From contig NZ_SRMF01000011.1 in assembly GCF_004768465.1 (NCBI RefSeq), positions 1 through 64,000 on the forward strand: a DNA stretch of 64,000 bases, written 5' to 3'. The position numbers and the translations under genes are program-made. Shown here in pieces: positions 17,130 to 28,128 of this stretch (positions are counted from its first letter, which is position 1; every line of letters starts with the position of its first letter). This DNA comes from Natronospirillum operosum (GTDB taxonomy: Bacteria > Pseudomonadota > Gammaproteobacteria > Pseudomonadales > Natronospirillaceae). The notes below the pieces were generated by a model. It had not been told where the DNA came from. It did no database searches and saw nothing but the letters and a program-made list of their open reading frames with translations.

Positions 17130-18797
17130 TCATCTTTGTTTGTTCTGGTATTCGGGGTGAATCCAGACCGGCGCGTCCGCAGGCGCCAGAGGCTGCCGAC
17201 CACGAATATGGTCGGCGCATTTCTCGGCCAGCATGATGGTCGGGGCATTGAGATTGCCGCTGACGATGCTGGGCATGATGGAGGCATCGACCACCCGCAG
17301 GTTCTCGATGCCGTGTACCTGGGCCTGCTCGTTGACCACGGCCATGGCATCGTCGGCACTGCCCATGCGGCAGGTGCAGGACGGGTGATAGGCGCTGTCC
17401 GCATGCTGGCGCACAAAGGCGTCGATCTCGGCGTCGGACTGGCACTCCGGTCCCGGTTGCAGCTCTTCGCCACGGAAGGGCTTGAAGGCGTCCTGGGCAA
17501 AGATCTCCCGGGTCAGCCTGACGCTTTGGCGCATTTCCCAGCGATCACGCTCGGTGCTGAGCAGATTGGGCTGGATGATTGGGTGCGCCAGCGGGTCGGC
17601 GGATTTCAGTTTCAGCCAGCCGCGGCTCTCCGGGCGCATGGGGCCGACATGGGCCTGATAGGCATGCAGTTCGGGGTCCTTGCGGCCGTGATCAATGACC
17701 TGCGAGGGCAGGAAGTGATACTGGATATCCGGATGTTTCACGCCGGGCTCGGAGCGAATGAAACCGCCGGCTTCCAGGTGCGCCGAGCGACAGGCGCCCC
17801 AGTCATGATTCAGGAACCACTGCATGCCGGCCAGCACCATGCCGGGCTGGGTAGTGTACTTGTACAGCGTGATCGGTTCCTTGCAGGCCTGCTGGACATA
17901 GAGTTCCAGATGGTCCTGCAGGTTCTGGCCGACGCCGGGCAGGTCCTGTTGCACCTCGATGCCGTGCTCGCGCAGATGTTCAGCCGGGCCGATGCCGGAC
18001 AGCATCAGCAACTGCGGTGAATTGATGGCGCCACCGCTGACGATCACTTCGCGTTCGGCCCGGACGCGCAGTGTCTTGCCGTTCTGTACATACTCCACCC
18101 CAACGGCGCGCTGCCCTTCGAACAGGATGCGGGTGGTCATGGCGCCGGTTTCAGCGGTCAGGTTCGGGCGTGAGAGGGCAGGGCGCAGGTAAGCCTGCGC
18201 GGCGCTCCAGCGCTTGCCCTTGCGGATGGTCATGTCCATCTTTCCGAAGCCTTCCTGCTGGTAGCCGTTCATGTCGTCGGTCAGTGGGTAGCCGGCCTGT
18301 TGCGTGGCTTCCAGAAAGGCATGAAACAGCGGATTGGGCTCATCGCCAGTATGCACGCTGAGTGGACCGGTATCGCCGCGCCAGTCGTCACCGCCCTGCT
18401 CGCGACTTTCTGCCTTGCGGAAATAGGGCAGCACATCGGCATAGGTCCAGCCGGTGGCGCCTTCGTCGTGCCAGCGGTCATAGTCGAGTGCATGGCCGCG
18501 GATGTAGACCATGGCGTTGAGTGCGGAACCGCCACCCCAGACCTTGCCGCGCGGCCAGTACAGCCGGCGATTGTCCATATGGGCCTGGGGCTCGGTGTGG
18601 TAATACCAGTTGTATTTGGCATCACGCAGGTTGTACATCAATGCCGCCGGCATGTGGATTTTCCAGGTGTCGTCGCGGCGGCCGGCTTCCAGTACCAGCA
18701 CCTGGCTGTCCCTGTCTTCGGTCAGCCGGGCGGCAAGCACACAACCGGCGGAGCCGGTACCCACAATCACGTAATCAAAACTGCGGTCGAATTTCAT
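17130..18797 (-). CDS. betA: Choline dehydrogenase
   Basis: A 555-residue FAD enzyme of the GMC oxidoreductase family that oxidises choline to betaine aldehyde at the inner membrane. The FAD-binding GxGxxG motif (YVIVGTGSAGCVLAARL) begins near residue 9; GMC signatures are WPRGKVWGGGSALNAM and GAINSPQLLMLSGIGPAE. The C-terminal active-site region has HPSCTCRMG and the conserved Asn in VSGNLNAPTIM. The length equals E. coli BetA. The frame is open to 18980, but MKFDRSFDYVIVG at 18797 is the normal start. It stands 40 bases after betB in the operon. Confidence 0.95.
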   Translation of the reverse strand: MKFDRSFDYVIVGTGSAGCVLAARLTEDRDSQVLVLEAGRRDDTWKIHMPAALMYNLRDAKYNWYYHTEPQAHMDNRRLYWPRGKVWGGGSALNAMVYIRGHALDYDRWHDEGATGWTYADVLPYFRKAESREQGGDDWRGDTGPLSVHTGDEPNPLFHAFLEATQQAGYPLTDDMNGYQQEGFGKMDMTIRKGKRWSAAQAYLRPALSRPNLTAETGAMTTRILFEGQRAVGVEYVQNGKTLRVRAEREVIVSGGAINSPQLLMLSGIGPAEHLREHGIEVQQDLPGVGQNLQDHLELYVQQACKEPITLYKYTTQPGMVLAGMQWFLNHDWGACRSAHLEAGGFIRSEPGVKHPDIQYHFLPSQVIDHGRKDPELHAYQAHVGPMRPESRGWLKLKSADPLAHPIIQPNLLSTERDRWEMRQSVRLTREIFAQDAFKPFRGEELQPGPECQSDAEIDAFVRQHADSAYHPSCTCRMGSADDAMAVVNEQAQVHGIENLRVVDASIMPSIVSGNLNAPTIMLAEKCADHIRGRQPLAPADAPVWIHPEYQNKQR

Positions 18798-18837
18798 AGG
18801 GCGCTGTTCACTGTTCTCCAGGAGGTACCGAGGTCTG

Positions 18838-20301
18838 TCAAAACGGGGCTTCCACCGGCCCCATGCCGACGTAGACCGATTTGATCTGGGTGTAATGCGC
18901 CAGGGTGGCGCGGCCGTTCTCGCGGCCCAGGCCGGACAGCTTGTAACCGCCGACCGGCATTTCAGCCGGTGATTCGCCATAGCTGTTGAGCCAGCAGATG
19001 CCGGCCTGCAACTGGTGAATCACCCGATGGGCACGCTGGATATCGCGGGTGAACACGCTGGCGGCCAGGCCGTAATCGGTGTCATTGGCACGGCGGATGG
19101 CTTCGTCTTCATCGTCAAACACCAGCACGGCCATCACCGGGCCGAAAATCTCTTCACGCACAAAGGTCATGTCATCTGTACAGTCGGTGAAAACCGTGGG
19201 TGCCACGAAGTAGCCGTGGGCACAGGCGCCGTCGGTAATGCGATGACCTCCGATGGCCAGGGTGGCGCCTTCGGTCTGAGCCGATTCGATATAACCCAGT
19301 ACCTTTTCCATGTGGCGTTCGGAAATCAGGGCGCCGAGATTGGTCTCCGGGTCCATCGGGTCGCCGGCCACAATGTTGTCACGAGTGCGTTGCAGCAGGC
19401 GTTCCATGAAGGCGTCGTAAACCGAGCGCTGCACGAAGACCCGGGTGGTGTTGGTACAGATTTCACCCTGGGTATAGAAATTCGACAGCATGGCGGCCGA
19501 GACCGCGTCATCCAGGTTGGTATCGTCGAACACCAGCATGGGTGACTTGCCGCCCAGTTCCATGGTCACCTGCTTCAGGGATTTGGCCGCATCCCCCATG
19601 ACGGTGCGCCCGGTGCCGGACTCGCCGGTGAATGACACCTTGGCAATATCAGGATGGCCGGTCAGCATCTGGCCGGCCCGGTAGTCGCCCTGGATGACAT
19701 TGAAAACACCATCCGGCACCCCGGCTTCCTGGAAGATACGCGCCAGCTCCACGGCACCGCGCGGTGTCTCCTCGGACGGCTTGTAGATCATGCTGTTGCC
19801 GCAGGCCAGGGCGGGCGCTGCCTTCCAGCAGGCTATCTGCAGCGGGTAGTTCCAGGCGCCGATGCCGGCACAGATCCCCAGGGGCTCGCGGCGGGTGTAA
19901 TAAAAATCGCCGCCCAGATCCTGAGTGGCGCCTTCCAGTCCCGGAGCCTCGCCGGCAAAGAATTCGATGGCGTCGGCGCCGGTCTGTACATCGACGGCGC
20001 TGGCTTCCTGCCATGGCTTGCCGGTATCGATCACTTCAAGGCGTGCCAGCTCGTCATTGCGCTCGCGCAGCAGATCGGCCGCACGACGCAGAATACGACT
20101 GCGTTCCATGGCAGAGAGCGCGGACCAGGCCACGAACCCCTTGCGGGCCGCCTGTACGGCGGCTTCCATCACGGCTTCATCGGCCTGTTCCACCCGATAG
20201 GCCGTCTTGCCAGTGGCGGGGTTGGTGACCGCAAAGGTTTCGCCGCCGGCATTGCTTAGCGGCTGGCCATCAACCCAGGATGTCAGAACCGTATCATTCA
20301 T
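18838..20301 (-). CDS. betB: Betaine aldehyde dehydrogenase
   Basis: A 487-residue NAD(P)-dependent aldehyde dehydrogenase that turns betaine aldehyde into glycine betaine, the second step of choline-derived osmoprotectant synthesis. The general base is E248 (MELGGKSP) and the catalytic cysteine is C282 ([11 protein letters not shown]). The cofactor loop [19 protein letters not shown] and [11 protein letters not shown] are present. Its ATG overlaps the betI stop by 4 bases (ATGA), so the two are translationally coupled. Gene order and length match the bet operons of Pseudomonas and E. coli relatives. Confidence 0.95.
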   Translation of the reverse strand: MNDTVLTSWVDGQPLSNAGGETFAVTNPATGKTAYRVEQADEAVMEAAVQAARKGFVAWSALSAMERSRILRRAADLLRERNDELARLEVIDTGKPWQEASAVDVQTGADAIEFFAGEAPGLEGATQDLGGDFYYTRREPLGICAGIGAWNYPLQIACWKAAPALACGNSMIYKPSEETPRGAVELARIFQEAGVPDGVFNVIQGDYRAGQMLTGHPDIAKVSFTGESGTGRTVMGDAAKSLKQVTMELGGKSPMLVFDDTNLDDAVSAAMLSNFYTQGEICTNTTRVFVQRSVYDAFMERLLQRTRDNIVAGDPMDPETNLGALISERHMEKVLGYIESAQTEGATLAIGGHRITDGACAHGYFVAPTVFTDCTDDMTFVREEIFGPVMAVLVFDDEDEAIRRANDTDYGLAASVFTRDIQRAHRVIHQLQAGICWLNSYGESPAEMPVGGYKLSGLGRENGRATLAHYTQIKSVYVGMGPVEAPF

Positions 20302-20933
20302 CGTGTTGCTCCAGATTGCGCAGGGTAGGTATCAGTGGGCTCGTGTTCGGCACCGGCATGGATGGCCTGATCGATATAGGCCTTGCAGAGTTCGACTGCC
20401 TGCGTATGGCCGATGCGCCCTTCGCTGAGTGCGGTGCGCAGCCAGAAACCGTCGATCATGGCCGCTATGGTATGAGCCGTGCCGGACACTGCGTGCGCCG
20501 GCAAGAGGGGGCGCAGGCTGTGCACCAGATTGGAGTAGAGACGTCGTTCATTGACGCGCTGCAGGCGGGCCAGGTCCGGCGAATGGGCTGCCTGTGACCA
20601 GAAGATCAACCAGGTACGGGCGGATTTGGACTGCGTCTGCACACCGGAGAAGTTCGCATCCACAATCGCCTGCAGGCGACCTTCCGGAGTGCGCGGGTAG
20701 TCGGCCATGAAGCGTCGCATATCGTTGCGCAGCTCGGTCAGCAGGTGGCGCATGGTGGCTTCCAGCAGGCCCTGCTTGCCCCCGAAATAGTGGCTGACAA
20801 TACCGACCGACAGGCCGGAAGCTGCGCTGATGCGGCCTATAGTGGTGCCCTGAAAGCCATGGTCTTCGATCACCCGCAGCGTGGCTTCGATCAGTTGACG
20901 GCGGCGGATGGGTTCGACATTGAATCTCGGCAT
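20298..20933 (-). CDS. betI: TetR-family repressor of choline/betaine genes
   Basis: A 211-residue TetR-type regulator with an N-terminal helix-turn-helix ([32 protein letters not shown]) that is nearly diagnostic of BetI. The C-terminal domain binds choline, which in E. coli relieves repression. It is the first gene of the minus-strand operon betI-betB-betA-choX-choW-choV, and the palindromic operator at 20983-21002 is 50 bases upstream of its ATG, so autoregulation is expected. The distal uptake genes suggest that synthesis and import of betaine are controlled together. Confidence 0.93.
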   Translation of the reverse strand: MPRFNVEPIRRRQLIEATLRVIEDHGFQGTTIGRISAASGLSVGIVSHYFGGKQGLLEATMRHLLTELRNDMRRFMADYPRTPEGRLQAIVDANFSGVQTQSKSARTWLIFWSQAAHSPDLARLQRVNERRLYSNLVHSLRPLLPAHAVSGTAHTIAAMIDGFWLRTALSEGRIGHTQAVELCKAYIDQAIHAGAEHEPTDTYPAQSGATR

Positions 20934-20982
20934 AAAATAGAAAGTCCGTGCAGCGTCAGACGAAAATTGAATTGATATTCAG

Positions 20983-21002
20983 TTGATTGAACGTTCATTC
21001 AA
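20983..21002 (-). promoter_or_regulatory. BetI-type palindromic operator
   Basis: TTGATTGAACGTTCATTCAA is a 20-base near-palindrome around the perfect core TGAACGTTCA. It resembles the BetI binding sites known upstream of bet genes in enterics and Pseudomonas and sits 50 bases before betI. It probably overlaps the bet promoter. Confidence 0.75.
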
Positions 21003-21384
21003 TTATTGTAGCCAGACGAGACCACCAGGGTCAAATTGGGTTCATTTGCTGTGCAATGATTGTGATTTTTTGTAATTTATACCGTTATAAACAAAAAAGT
21101 GAGCCTGAAAGCCCGGGCTACAGCCTGTGCCTGCCTGAATTCATTTCGTTGCCTGTGATAGGTTAGCGCACCGTTTTGGCGCAGTTACCTGTCTGGTGAC
21201 TGCGGGCGAATGACCCTGATACAAGAACGCGAATGGTCGTCAGGGGGCATCCGAAAAAAGTGACGTCTGCGCAAGGTCCGGAAAGTATTTTTGATGCCTG
21301 GCTTTGCGGGACAGCAGTTTTCAGATGTTCCCGGTCGGTCGCAAGGGTCCGCCAGCCTGGCCCGGCAACAGAGGATTGAAGGTT
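21003..21384. promoter_or_regulatory. Divergent control region of bet operon and gltB
   Basis: About 380 gene-free bases. An AT-rich block at 21061-21098 contains the inverted repeat TTTATA-CCGT-TATAAA (21076-21091), which could be a regulator site or part of a gltB promoter. AGCCCGGGCT at 21110-21119 is a perfect palindrome. I cannot assign the transcription start of gltB. Confidence 0.45.
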
Positions 21385-24300
21385 ATGAAGCACGACAACC
21401 AGCAGCACGATTACCGCCATGGTCTCGGCCTGTACCGGCCGGAGCTGGACCACGACAGCTGTGGCATCGGCTTTGTCGCCAACCTGAAAGGGCGACGCAG
21501 CCATGACATCATCGAGAACGCCCTGTCCATGCTGACCTGCATGGAACACCGAGGCGGTACCGGCTATGACGTCAAAAGCGGTGACGGCGCCGGTATCCTG
21601 ATCCAGATTCCGCACGAACTGCTGCAGGATGAGCTGGCTGGCCAGGGCATTGAGCTGCCAGCGCCCGGTGCCTATGGCGCCGGCATGATTTTCTTTCCCC
21701 AGGATGCCAGTGCGCGCGAAGCCTGCCGCAGCATTATCAACCAGAGTATCGAGAAACTGGGCCTGACGCTGCTGGGCTACCGCGAAGTGCCGACCGACAA
21801 CAGCACACTCGGGCAGGCAGCGCTGGACAATGAACCGAAGATCGAGCAGGTCTTTGTCGTGGCGCCGCAGAATCTCGAGCAACAGGTCCTCGAGCGTAAA
21901 CTGTACATCCTGCGCAAGCACACCGCAGCTGTTGTGCGCCGTGAAGTCGCAAACGTGGAAGACCATTTCTATATTGCGTCGCTGTCGACCCGCACCATGG
22001 TCTACAAGGGTCAGTTCACCACCGCCCAGGTGCGTGAATACTATCTGGATCTGCAGAACGAAAAGTCGATGACGGCACTGGCGATGCACCACAGCCGGTT
22101 CTCGACCAACACCTTCCCGGCCTGGCGCCGGGCCCAGCCGTTCCGCTATCTGTCGCACAATGGCGAGATCAACACCGTCAAGGGCAACATCAACTGGATG
22201 CGCGCCCGTGACGATCTGCTGTCCAGCGATGTCTTCACCGATGAAGAGCTGGCCATGCTCAAGCCCATCTGTGACCACACCCAGTCGGATTCCGCCAACA
22301 TGGATCTGGTGATCGAACTGCTGGTGCTCAGCGGCCGGCCGCTGGAAAAGGTCATGATGATGGTGATTCCGGAGGCCTGGCAGCGGCAGGAAGACATGGA
22401 GCCCATGAAGCGGGCCTTCTATGAGTACTATGCCTGCATCATGGAACCCTGGGACGGCCCCGCCTCGGTCAGCTTCACCGATGGCCGGGTGATCGGCGCC
22501 ACGCTGGACCGCAACGGCCTGCGCCCGTCGCGCTATCTGGTTACCGAGGACGACACCATCGTCATGGGCTCCGAAACCGGGGCGCTGGTGGTGGACCAGT
22601 CCAAAGTGAAAATGAAAGGCCGCCTGCAGCCCGGCAAGATCTTTATTGCCGATCTGGAGGAAGGTCGCATCATCAGTGATGATGAAGTAAAGGAAGGCGT
22701 CTGCTCCAGCCAGCCCTATGGCGAGTGGCTGGCGAAGAACAAGATTGTGCTGGACGATCTGCCGGCGTCCAATATCGAGGAGCGCCCGCACGGCCCGAAA
22801 AGCCTGCGCCGTCGTCAGCAGGCGTTTGGCTATTCGCAGGAGGACCTCAGTGTCATCCTGACACAGATGGTGGGTACCGCCAAGGAGCCGCTGGGCTCGA
22901 TGGGTGCTGACAACCCTCTGGCCGTGCTGTCGGATCAGCCGCAGCATCTGGCCAACTATTTCAAGCAGTTCTTTGCCCAGGTGACCAACCCGCCGATCGA
23001 TCCGATCCGCGAAGAGATGGTCATGTCGTTGCAAACCTTTGTCGGCAAATCGCTGAACCTGCTGGACGAAACGCCGGCGCATTGCCGCATGGTCGAAATC
23101 AAGCAGCCGGTGCTGACCAATGAACAACTGCGCAAGCTGCAGCACATTGATCACAAGCGCTTCCAGTCGGCCACCATCGACATTACCTTCCGGGCCACCG
23201 GCAAACCGGGTGAACTGAAGCGCGCTCTGGACCGGGTGTGCCGCCATGCGCGCGATGCAGTGGAAGACGGCTATTCGATTCTGGTATTGAGTGATCGCAA
23301 AGTCAGCACCGACCATGCCGGCATTCCGTCGCTGCTGGCCGTGGGGGCCGTGCACCACTTCCTGATCCGCGAAGGGCTGCGCTCGCACACCGGCATCGTG
23401 GTCGAGGCCGGTGATGTGCGCGAAACCCATCATTTTGCCACGCTGCTGGGCTATGGCGCGGCAGCCGTCAATCCCTACATGGCCTTCGAGTCACTGTATG
23501 ACCTGCGTGACAGCGGTGCCGTGGAGGAGGACTGGAGCAATGAAGAGCTGGTCAGCCGCTTTACCAAGGCGGTCAATGGCGGCCTGCTGAAGATCTTCTC
23601 CAAGATGGGCATCTCGACCCTGCAGTCCTATCAGGGGGCGCAGATTTTTGAGGCCCTGGGGCTCAGTTCCGAAGTGATCGACCACTACTTTGCCGGCACC
23701 ATCAGCCGCATCGAAGGCATCGGTCTCGACGAGATCGCCGAAGAGCGACTGCTGACACATCGTCTGGGCTATCCAAACATCGACAATGCCCCGGACAACC
23801 TGATACTGCGCAGTGGCGGTGACTACAGCTGGCGCAAGGATGGCGAACGCCATCTGTTCAGCCCCAAGGTCATTCGGCTGCTGCAGCACTCCAGTGCGCG
23901 CAATGACCGCGACCTGTTCCGCGAGTACGAACAGACAGTCAATAATCAGGCGACCGAGGCCTACACGCTGCGCGGCCTGCTGGATTTCAAATCCGACCGG
24001 AAATCGATTCCGCTGGATGAGGTCGAGCCGGCAGAGAGCATCTTCAAACGCTTTGCCACCGGCGCCATGTCGTTCGGTTCCATTTCCTGGGAGGCGCATA
24101 CCACGCTCGCCATTGCCATGAACCGCATCGGCGGCAAGAGCAACAGCGGCGAGGGCGGTGAAGACCCGGTGCGCTTCAAGCCGCTGGACAATGGCGACTC
24201 CATGATCTCGCGCATCAAGCAGGTGGCGTCCGGTCGCTTTGGCGTGACCAGCCACTACCTGACCAATGCCGATGAACTGCAGATCAAGATGGCACAGGGC

Positions 24301-26001
24301 GCCAAGCCCGGTGAGGGCGGCCAGTTGCCGGGCCACAAGGTGGATGCCTGGATCGGTCGCACGCGCCTGTCCACGCCCGGGGTCGGCCTGATTTCACCGC
24401 CGCCGCACCATGACATCTACTCCATCGAGGATCTGGCGCAACTGATCTATGACCTGAAGAACGCCAACCGCGACGCCCGGGTCAACGTCAAGCTGGTATC
24501 GCTGGCCGGCGTGGGTACTATCGCTGCGGGCGTCACCAAGGGCTATTCCGATGTGGTGCTGATTGCTGGCCATGACGGCGGCACCGGTGCCTCACCGCTG
24601 AGCTCCATCAAGCATGCCGGTCTGCCCTGGGAACTGGGCGTGGCCGAGGCACACCAGACGCTGGTCGCCAACCGCCTGCGCAGTCGCGTGACGCTGCAGG
24701 CCGACGGCCAGATGAAGACACCGCGTGACCTCGCCATCGCCACCCTGCTGGGGGCCGAGGAATGGGGTGTGGCCACCGCTGCGCTGGTAGTGGAAGGTTG
24801 CATCATGATGCGCAAGTGCCACACCAACACCTGTCCGGTCGGCATTGCCACCCAGGATCGGGTGCTGCGCGGACGTTATGAGGGTCAGGTCGAACATGTG
24901 GTGAACTTCTTCACCATGATGGCCGAGGGCCTGCGCGAGATCATGGCCGAACTCGGCTTCCGCAGCATCGAGGAGATGGTGGGCCAGAGTCAGGTGCTGA
25001 AGGTGCGCGACAACCTGAGCCACTGGAAATTCAAGCATGTGGACCTGTCGCCGCTGCTGGTCAAGGCCGAACCGGTGAACGGCGATACGCTGTACAAGTC
25101 GGTGGAGCAGAAGCATCTGATTCACGACATCATCGACCGCAAGCTGATGCGGGATGCCGAACCAGCGCTGGAACAGCAGCAGAAGGTGACACTGGACTAC
25201 GGCATTCGCAATACCGACCGCAGTGTCGGTGCCATGCTGTCCAACGAGATCTCCAAGCGCTACGAAGCCGACGGCCTCCCGGACGACACCATTCATGTGA
25301 AGTTCAACGGCTCGGCCGGTCAGAGCTTCGGCGTCTTCATGGCGCGTGGTGTGACCTTCGAGCTGGCGGGAGATGCCAATGACTACTTCGGCAAGGGGCT
25401 TTCGGGTGGCCGGATGATTGTCTACCCGGACGAGAAAGCAACATTTGCCGCGCGTGACAACATCATTGTCGGCAATGTGGCCTTCTTCGGTGGCACCAGT
25501 GGTGAAGCCTTTATCCGCGGTCAGGCCGGCGAGCGCTTCTGTGTGCGCAACTCGGGTGTGACGGCGGTGGTCGAGGGCGTGGGCGACCACGGCTGTGAAT
25601 ACATGACAGGTGGCAAGGCGATCATTCTGGGCGAGACCGGGCGCAATTTCGCGGCCGGCATGTCCGGTGGCGTGGCCTATGTGCTGGACCGGTCCGGCGC
25701 CTTTGCCAGCCGCTGCAACATGGAAATGGTGAAGCTGGGTCCGGTGGAAGAGGCCGACGAGATCGCCGAACTGAAAGACTGGATACAGAAGCATTACGAC
25801 AATACCGGTTCCGATGTGGCCGCCGAGGTACTGGCGAACTGGGAACGCTCGGTGCAGGAGTTCGTGCGGGTCATGCCCGTCGACTACGAACGCATGCAGG
25901 GCTACATGCAACAGGTGCGTGAAGAGAAGCAGCTTGACGACGAGTACGAAGTCGCCGTCGAGGCGTTTGACATGCACCTGAAGCAGATGGCTGCCCACTG
26001 A
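21385..26001 (+). CDS. gltB: Glutamate synthase (NADPH) large subunit
   Basis: A 1538-residue enzyme that, with GltD, makes two glutamates from glutamine and 2-oxoglutarate. The N-terminal class II amidotransferase domain is made as a proenzyme: after about 25 residues ([15 protein letters not shown]...) the nucleophile is C26 in [11 protein letters not shown], exposed by propeptide removal. Then come the central and FMN synthase domains. The 3Fe-4S motif [16 protein letters not shown] lies near 24.8 kb, and the C-terminal beta-helix domain has the usual G-rich repeats ([12 protein letters not shown]). The frame is open back to 21304, but ATG at 21385 has AAGG before it. gltD follows 19 bases later. 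Confidence 0.96.
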   Translation: MKHDNQQHDYRHGLGLYRPELDHDSCGIGFVANLKGRRSHDIIENALSMLTCMEHRGGTGYDVKSGDGAGILIQIPHELLQDELAGQGIELPAPGAYGAGMIFFPQDASAREACRSIINQSIEKLGLTLLGYREVPTDNSTLGQAALDNEPKIEQVFVVAPQNLEQQVLERKLYILRKHTAAVVRREVANVEDHFYIASLSTRTMVYKGQFTTAQVREYYLDLQNEKSMTALAMHHSRFSTNTFPAWRRAQPFRYLSHNGEINTVKGNINWMRARDDLLSSDVFTDEELAMLKPICDHTQSDSANMDLVIELLVLSGRPLEKVMMMVIPEAWQRQEDMEPMKRAFYEYYACIMEPWDGPASVSFTDGRVIGATLDRNGLRPSRYLVTEDDTIVMGSETGALVVDQSKVKMKGRLQPGKIFIADLEEGRIISDDEVKEGVCSSQPYGEWLAKNKIVLDDLPASNIEERPHGPKSLRRRQQAFGYSQEDLSVILTQMVGTAKEPLGSMGADNPLAVLSDQPQHLANYFKQFFAQVTNPPIDPIREEMVMSLQTFVGKSLNLLDETPAHCRMVEIKQPVLTNEQLRKLQHIDHKRFQSATIDITFRATGKPGELKRALDRVCRHARDAVEDGYSILVLSDRKVSTDHAGIPSLLAVGAVHHFLIREGLRSHTGIVVEAGDVRETHHFATLLGYGAAAVNPYMAFESLYDLRDSGAVEEDWSNEELVSRFTKAVNGGLLKIFSKMGISTLQSYQGAQIFEALGLSSEVIDHYFAGTISRIEGIGLDEIAEERLLTHRLGYPNIDNAPDNLILRSGGDYSWRKDGERHLFSPKVIRLLQHSSARNDRDLFREYEQTVNNQATEAYTLRGLLDFKSDRKSIPLDEVEPAESIFKRFATGAMSFGSISWEAHTTLAIAMNRIGGKSNSGEGGEDPVRFKPLDNGDSMISRIKQVASGRFGVTSHYLTNADELQIKMAQGAKPGEGGQLPGHKVDAWIGRTRLSTPGVGLISPPPHHDIYSIEDLAQLIYDLKNANRDARVNVKLVSLAGVGTIAAGVTKGYSDVVLIAGHDGGTGASPLSSIKHAGLPWELGVAEAHQTLVANRLRSRVTLQADGQMKTPRDLAIATLLGAEEWGVATAALVVEGCIMMRKCHTNTCPVGIATQDRVLRGRYEGQVEHVVNFFTMMAEGLREIMAELGFRSIEEMVGQSQVLKVRDNLSHWKFKHVDLSPLLVKAEPVNGDTLYKSVEQKHLIHDIIDRKLMRDAEPALEQQQKVTLDYGIRNTDRSVGAMLSNEISKRYEADGLPDDTIHVKFNGSAGQSFGVFMARGVTFELAGDANDYFGKGLSGGRMIVYPDEKATFAARDNIIVGNVAFFGGTSGEAFIRGQAGERFCVRNSGVTAVVEGVGDHGCEYMTGGKAIILGETGRNFAAGMSGGVAYVLDRSGAFASRCNMEMVKLGPVEEADEIAELKDWIQKHYDNTGSDVAAEVLANWERSVQEFVRVMPVDYERMQGYMQQVREEKQLDDEYEVAVEAFDMHLKQMAAH

Positions 26002-26020
26002 GCGACGGAGGATTACAACC

Positions 26021-27505
<1,485 letters not shown>

Positions 27506-27517
27506 GCCACATCTGTG

Positions 27518-27541
27518 GGCTGTGGGCCCCTGGCCACGCAT
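27518..27541 (+). repeat. REP-like unit, copy 1 of a 24-base repeat
   Basis: GGCTGTGGGCCCCTGGCCACGCAT on the plus strand contains a GTGG...CCAC stem. A near-identical copy is present in inverse orientation at 27883-27905. Confidence 0.65.
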
Positions 27542-27577
27542 ACTTATAATGGTTGCCAAGTAGTAAAGGGTGCCAAT

Positions 27578-27698
27578 GCCGCCTGATGGCGGGGTGCCCT
27601 GACCGCAGACACGCAAAAAACGTCGTCCCTGACAGCTCGACTCCGCACATCCCTGTGCGGAGACGGTCTGCGGTCAGGGCACCGCCGCCCGGCGGCCG
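27578..27698. repeat. Large inverted-repeat element (two head-to-head REP-like units)
   Basis: A perfect 18-bp inverted repeat, GGTGCCCTGACCGCAGAC (27593-27610) against its complement at 27666-27683, extends outward on both sides into GCCGCC-4 bases-GGCGG hairpins. An inner hairpin CTCCGCACA-TCCC-TGTGCGGAG occupies 27641-27662. The whole can fold into a long nested structure, as BIMEs or small mobile repeats do. Confidence 0.75.
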
Positions 27699-27738
27699 CA
27701 CCATCAGTGGCTACTTTCTACAGGCGGCTGGCGCCGCC

Positions 27739-27815
27739 ATCGGCCAGGAGGCTGGCCTCCTACGAAATTCAGGCACCCATCGTAAGGTAGGAGCGCACCC
27801 CGTGCGCGATTGGCC
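27739..27815. repeat. Pair of inverted REP-like units (BIME)
   Basis: GTAGGAGCGCACCCCGTGCG continuing to GATTGGCC (27787-27815, plus) and the complement of CGTAGGAGGCCAGCCTCCTG continuing to GCCGAT (27739-27764) share the plan GTAGGAG-stem-GAT(T)GGCC in opposite directions. Pseudomonas-type REP sequences have the same layout (GTAGGAGC...GCGA). Confidence 0.7.
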
Positions 27816-27882
27816 AAGGCGGTCTCCAAGCATAGGCTCTTCTACGGGCTGTGCGGTCCGACGTTTCGGGGCTTGCTCACGC

Positions 27883-27905
27883 ATGCGTGGCCAAGGGCCA
27901 CAGCC
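27883..27905 (-). repeat. REP-like unit, inverse copy of the repeat at 27518
   Basis: Read on the minus strand, GGCTGTGGCCCTTGGCCACG and the following CAT match the unit at 27518-27541 with two or three differences, and the sequence forms the stem GTGGCC/GGCCAC. Confidence 0.65.
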
Positions 27906-28128
27906 TACGGTACGGTGGCACGTATGGAGTCGCCTGCCTGGTATGAGTTTTTTGCGTGTCTCACAGGCATGTGCCCGAGCTTGGCGACGGTCCGATTGGC
28001 AAGGGCATCACGCGGCACCGGCCCCAGTACACCTGTGTGGACGCAGCACACGGCCTGCAGACGCGTGCACCACAGGACAGCCAACCTGACGCCTGCTATC
28101 ATTGTCCTTTTGGCGATGAAAGGATCTC

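Larger units (their letters stand above)
27506..28128. other. Gene-free region of 623 bases rich in REP/BIME-like repeats
   Basis: Between gltD and the Na/Pi cotransporter I see no gene with a ribosome-binding site or recognisable protein. The stretch contains several fold-back repeats listed separately, a small hairpin CCACA-TC-TGTGG right after the gltD stop, and TATAAT at 27545-27550 without a good -35 box. Only the last 20 bases (AAGGATCTC before ATG 28129) clearly belong to the next gene. Confidence 0.6.

Noticed and set aside
21163-23433. A 756-codon minus-strand open frame opposite gltB
   Set aside because: It lies wholly over the certain gltB gene and its upstream region, shows no known domain and is the kind of long antisense frame expected in high-GC coding DNA.
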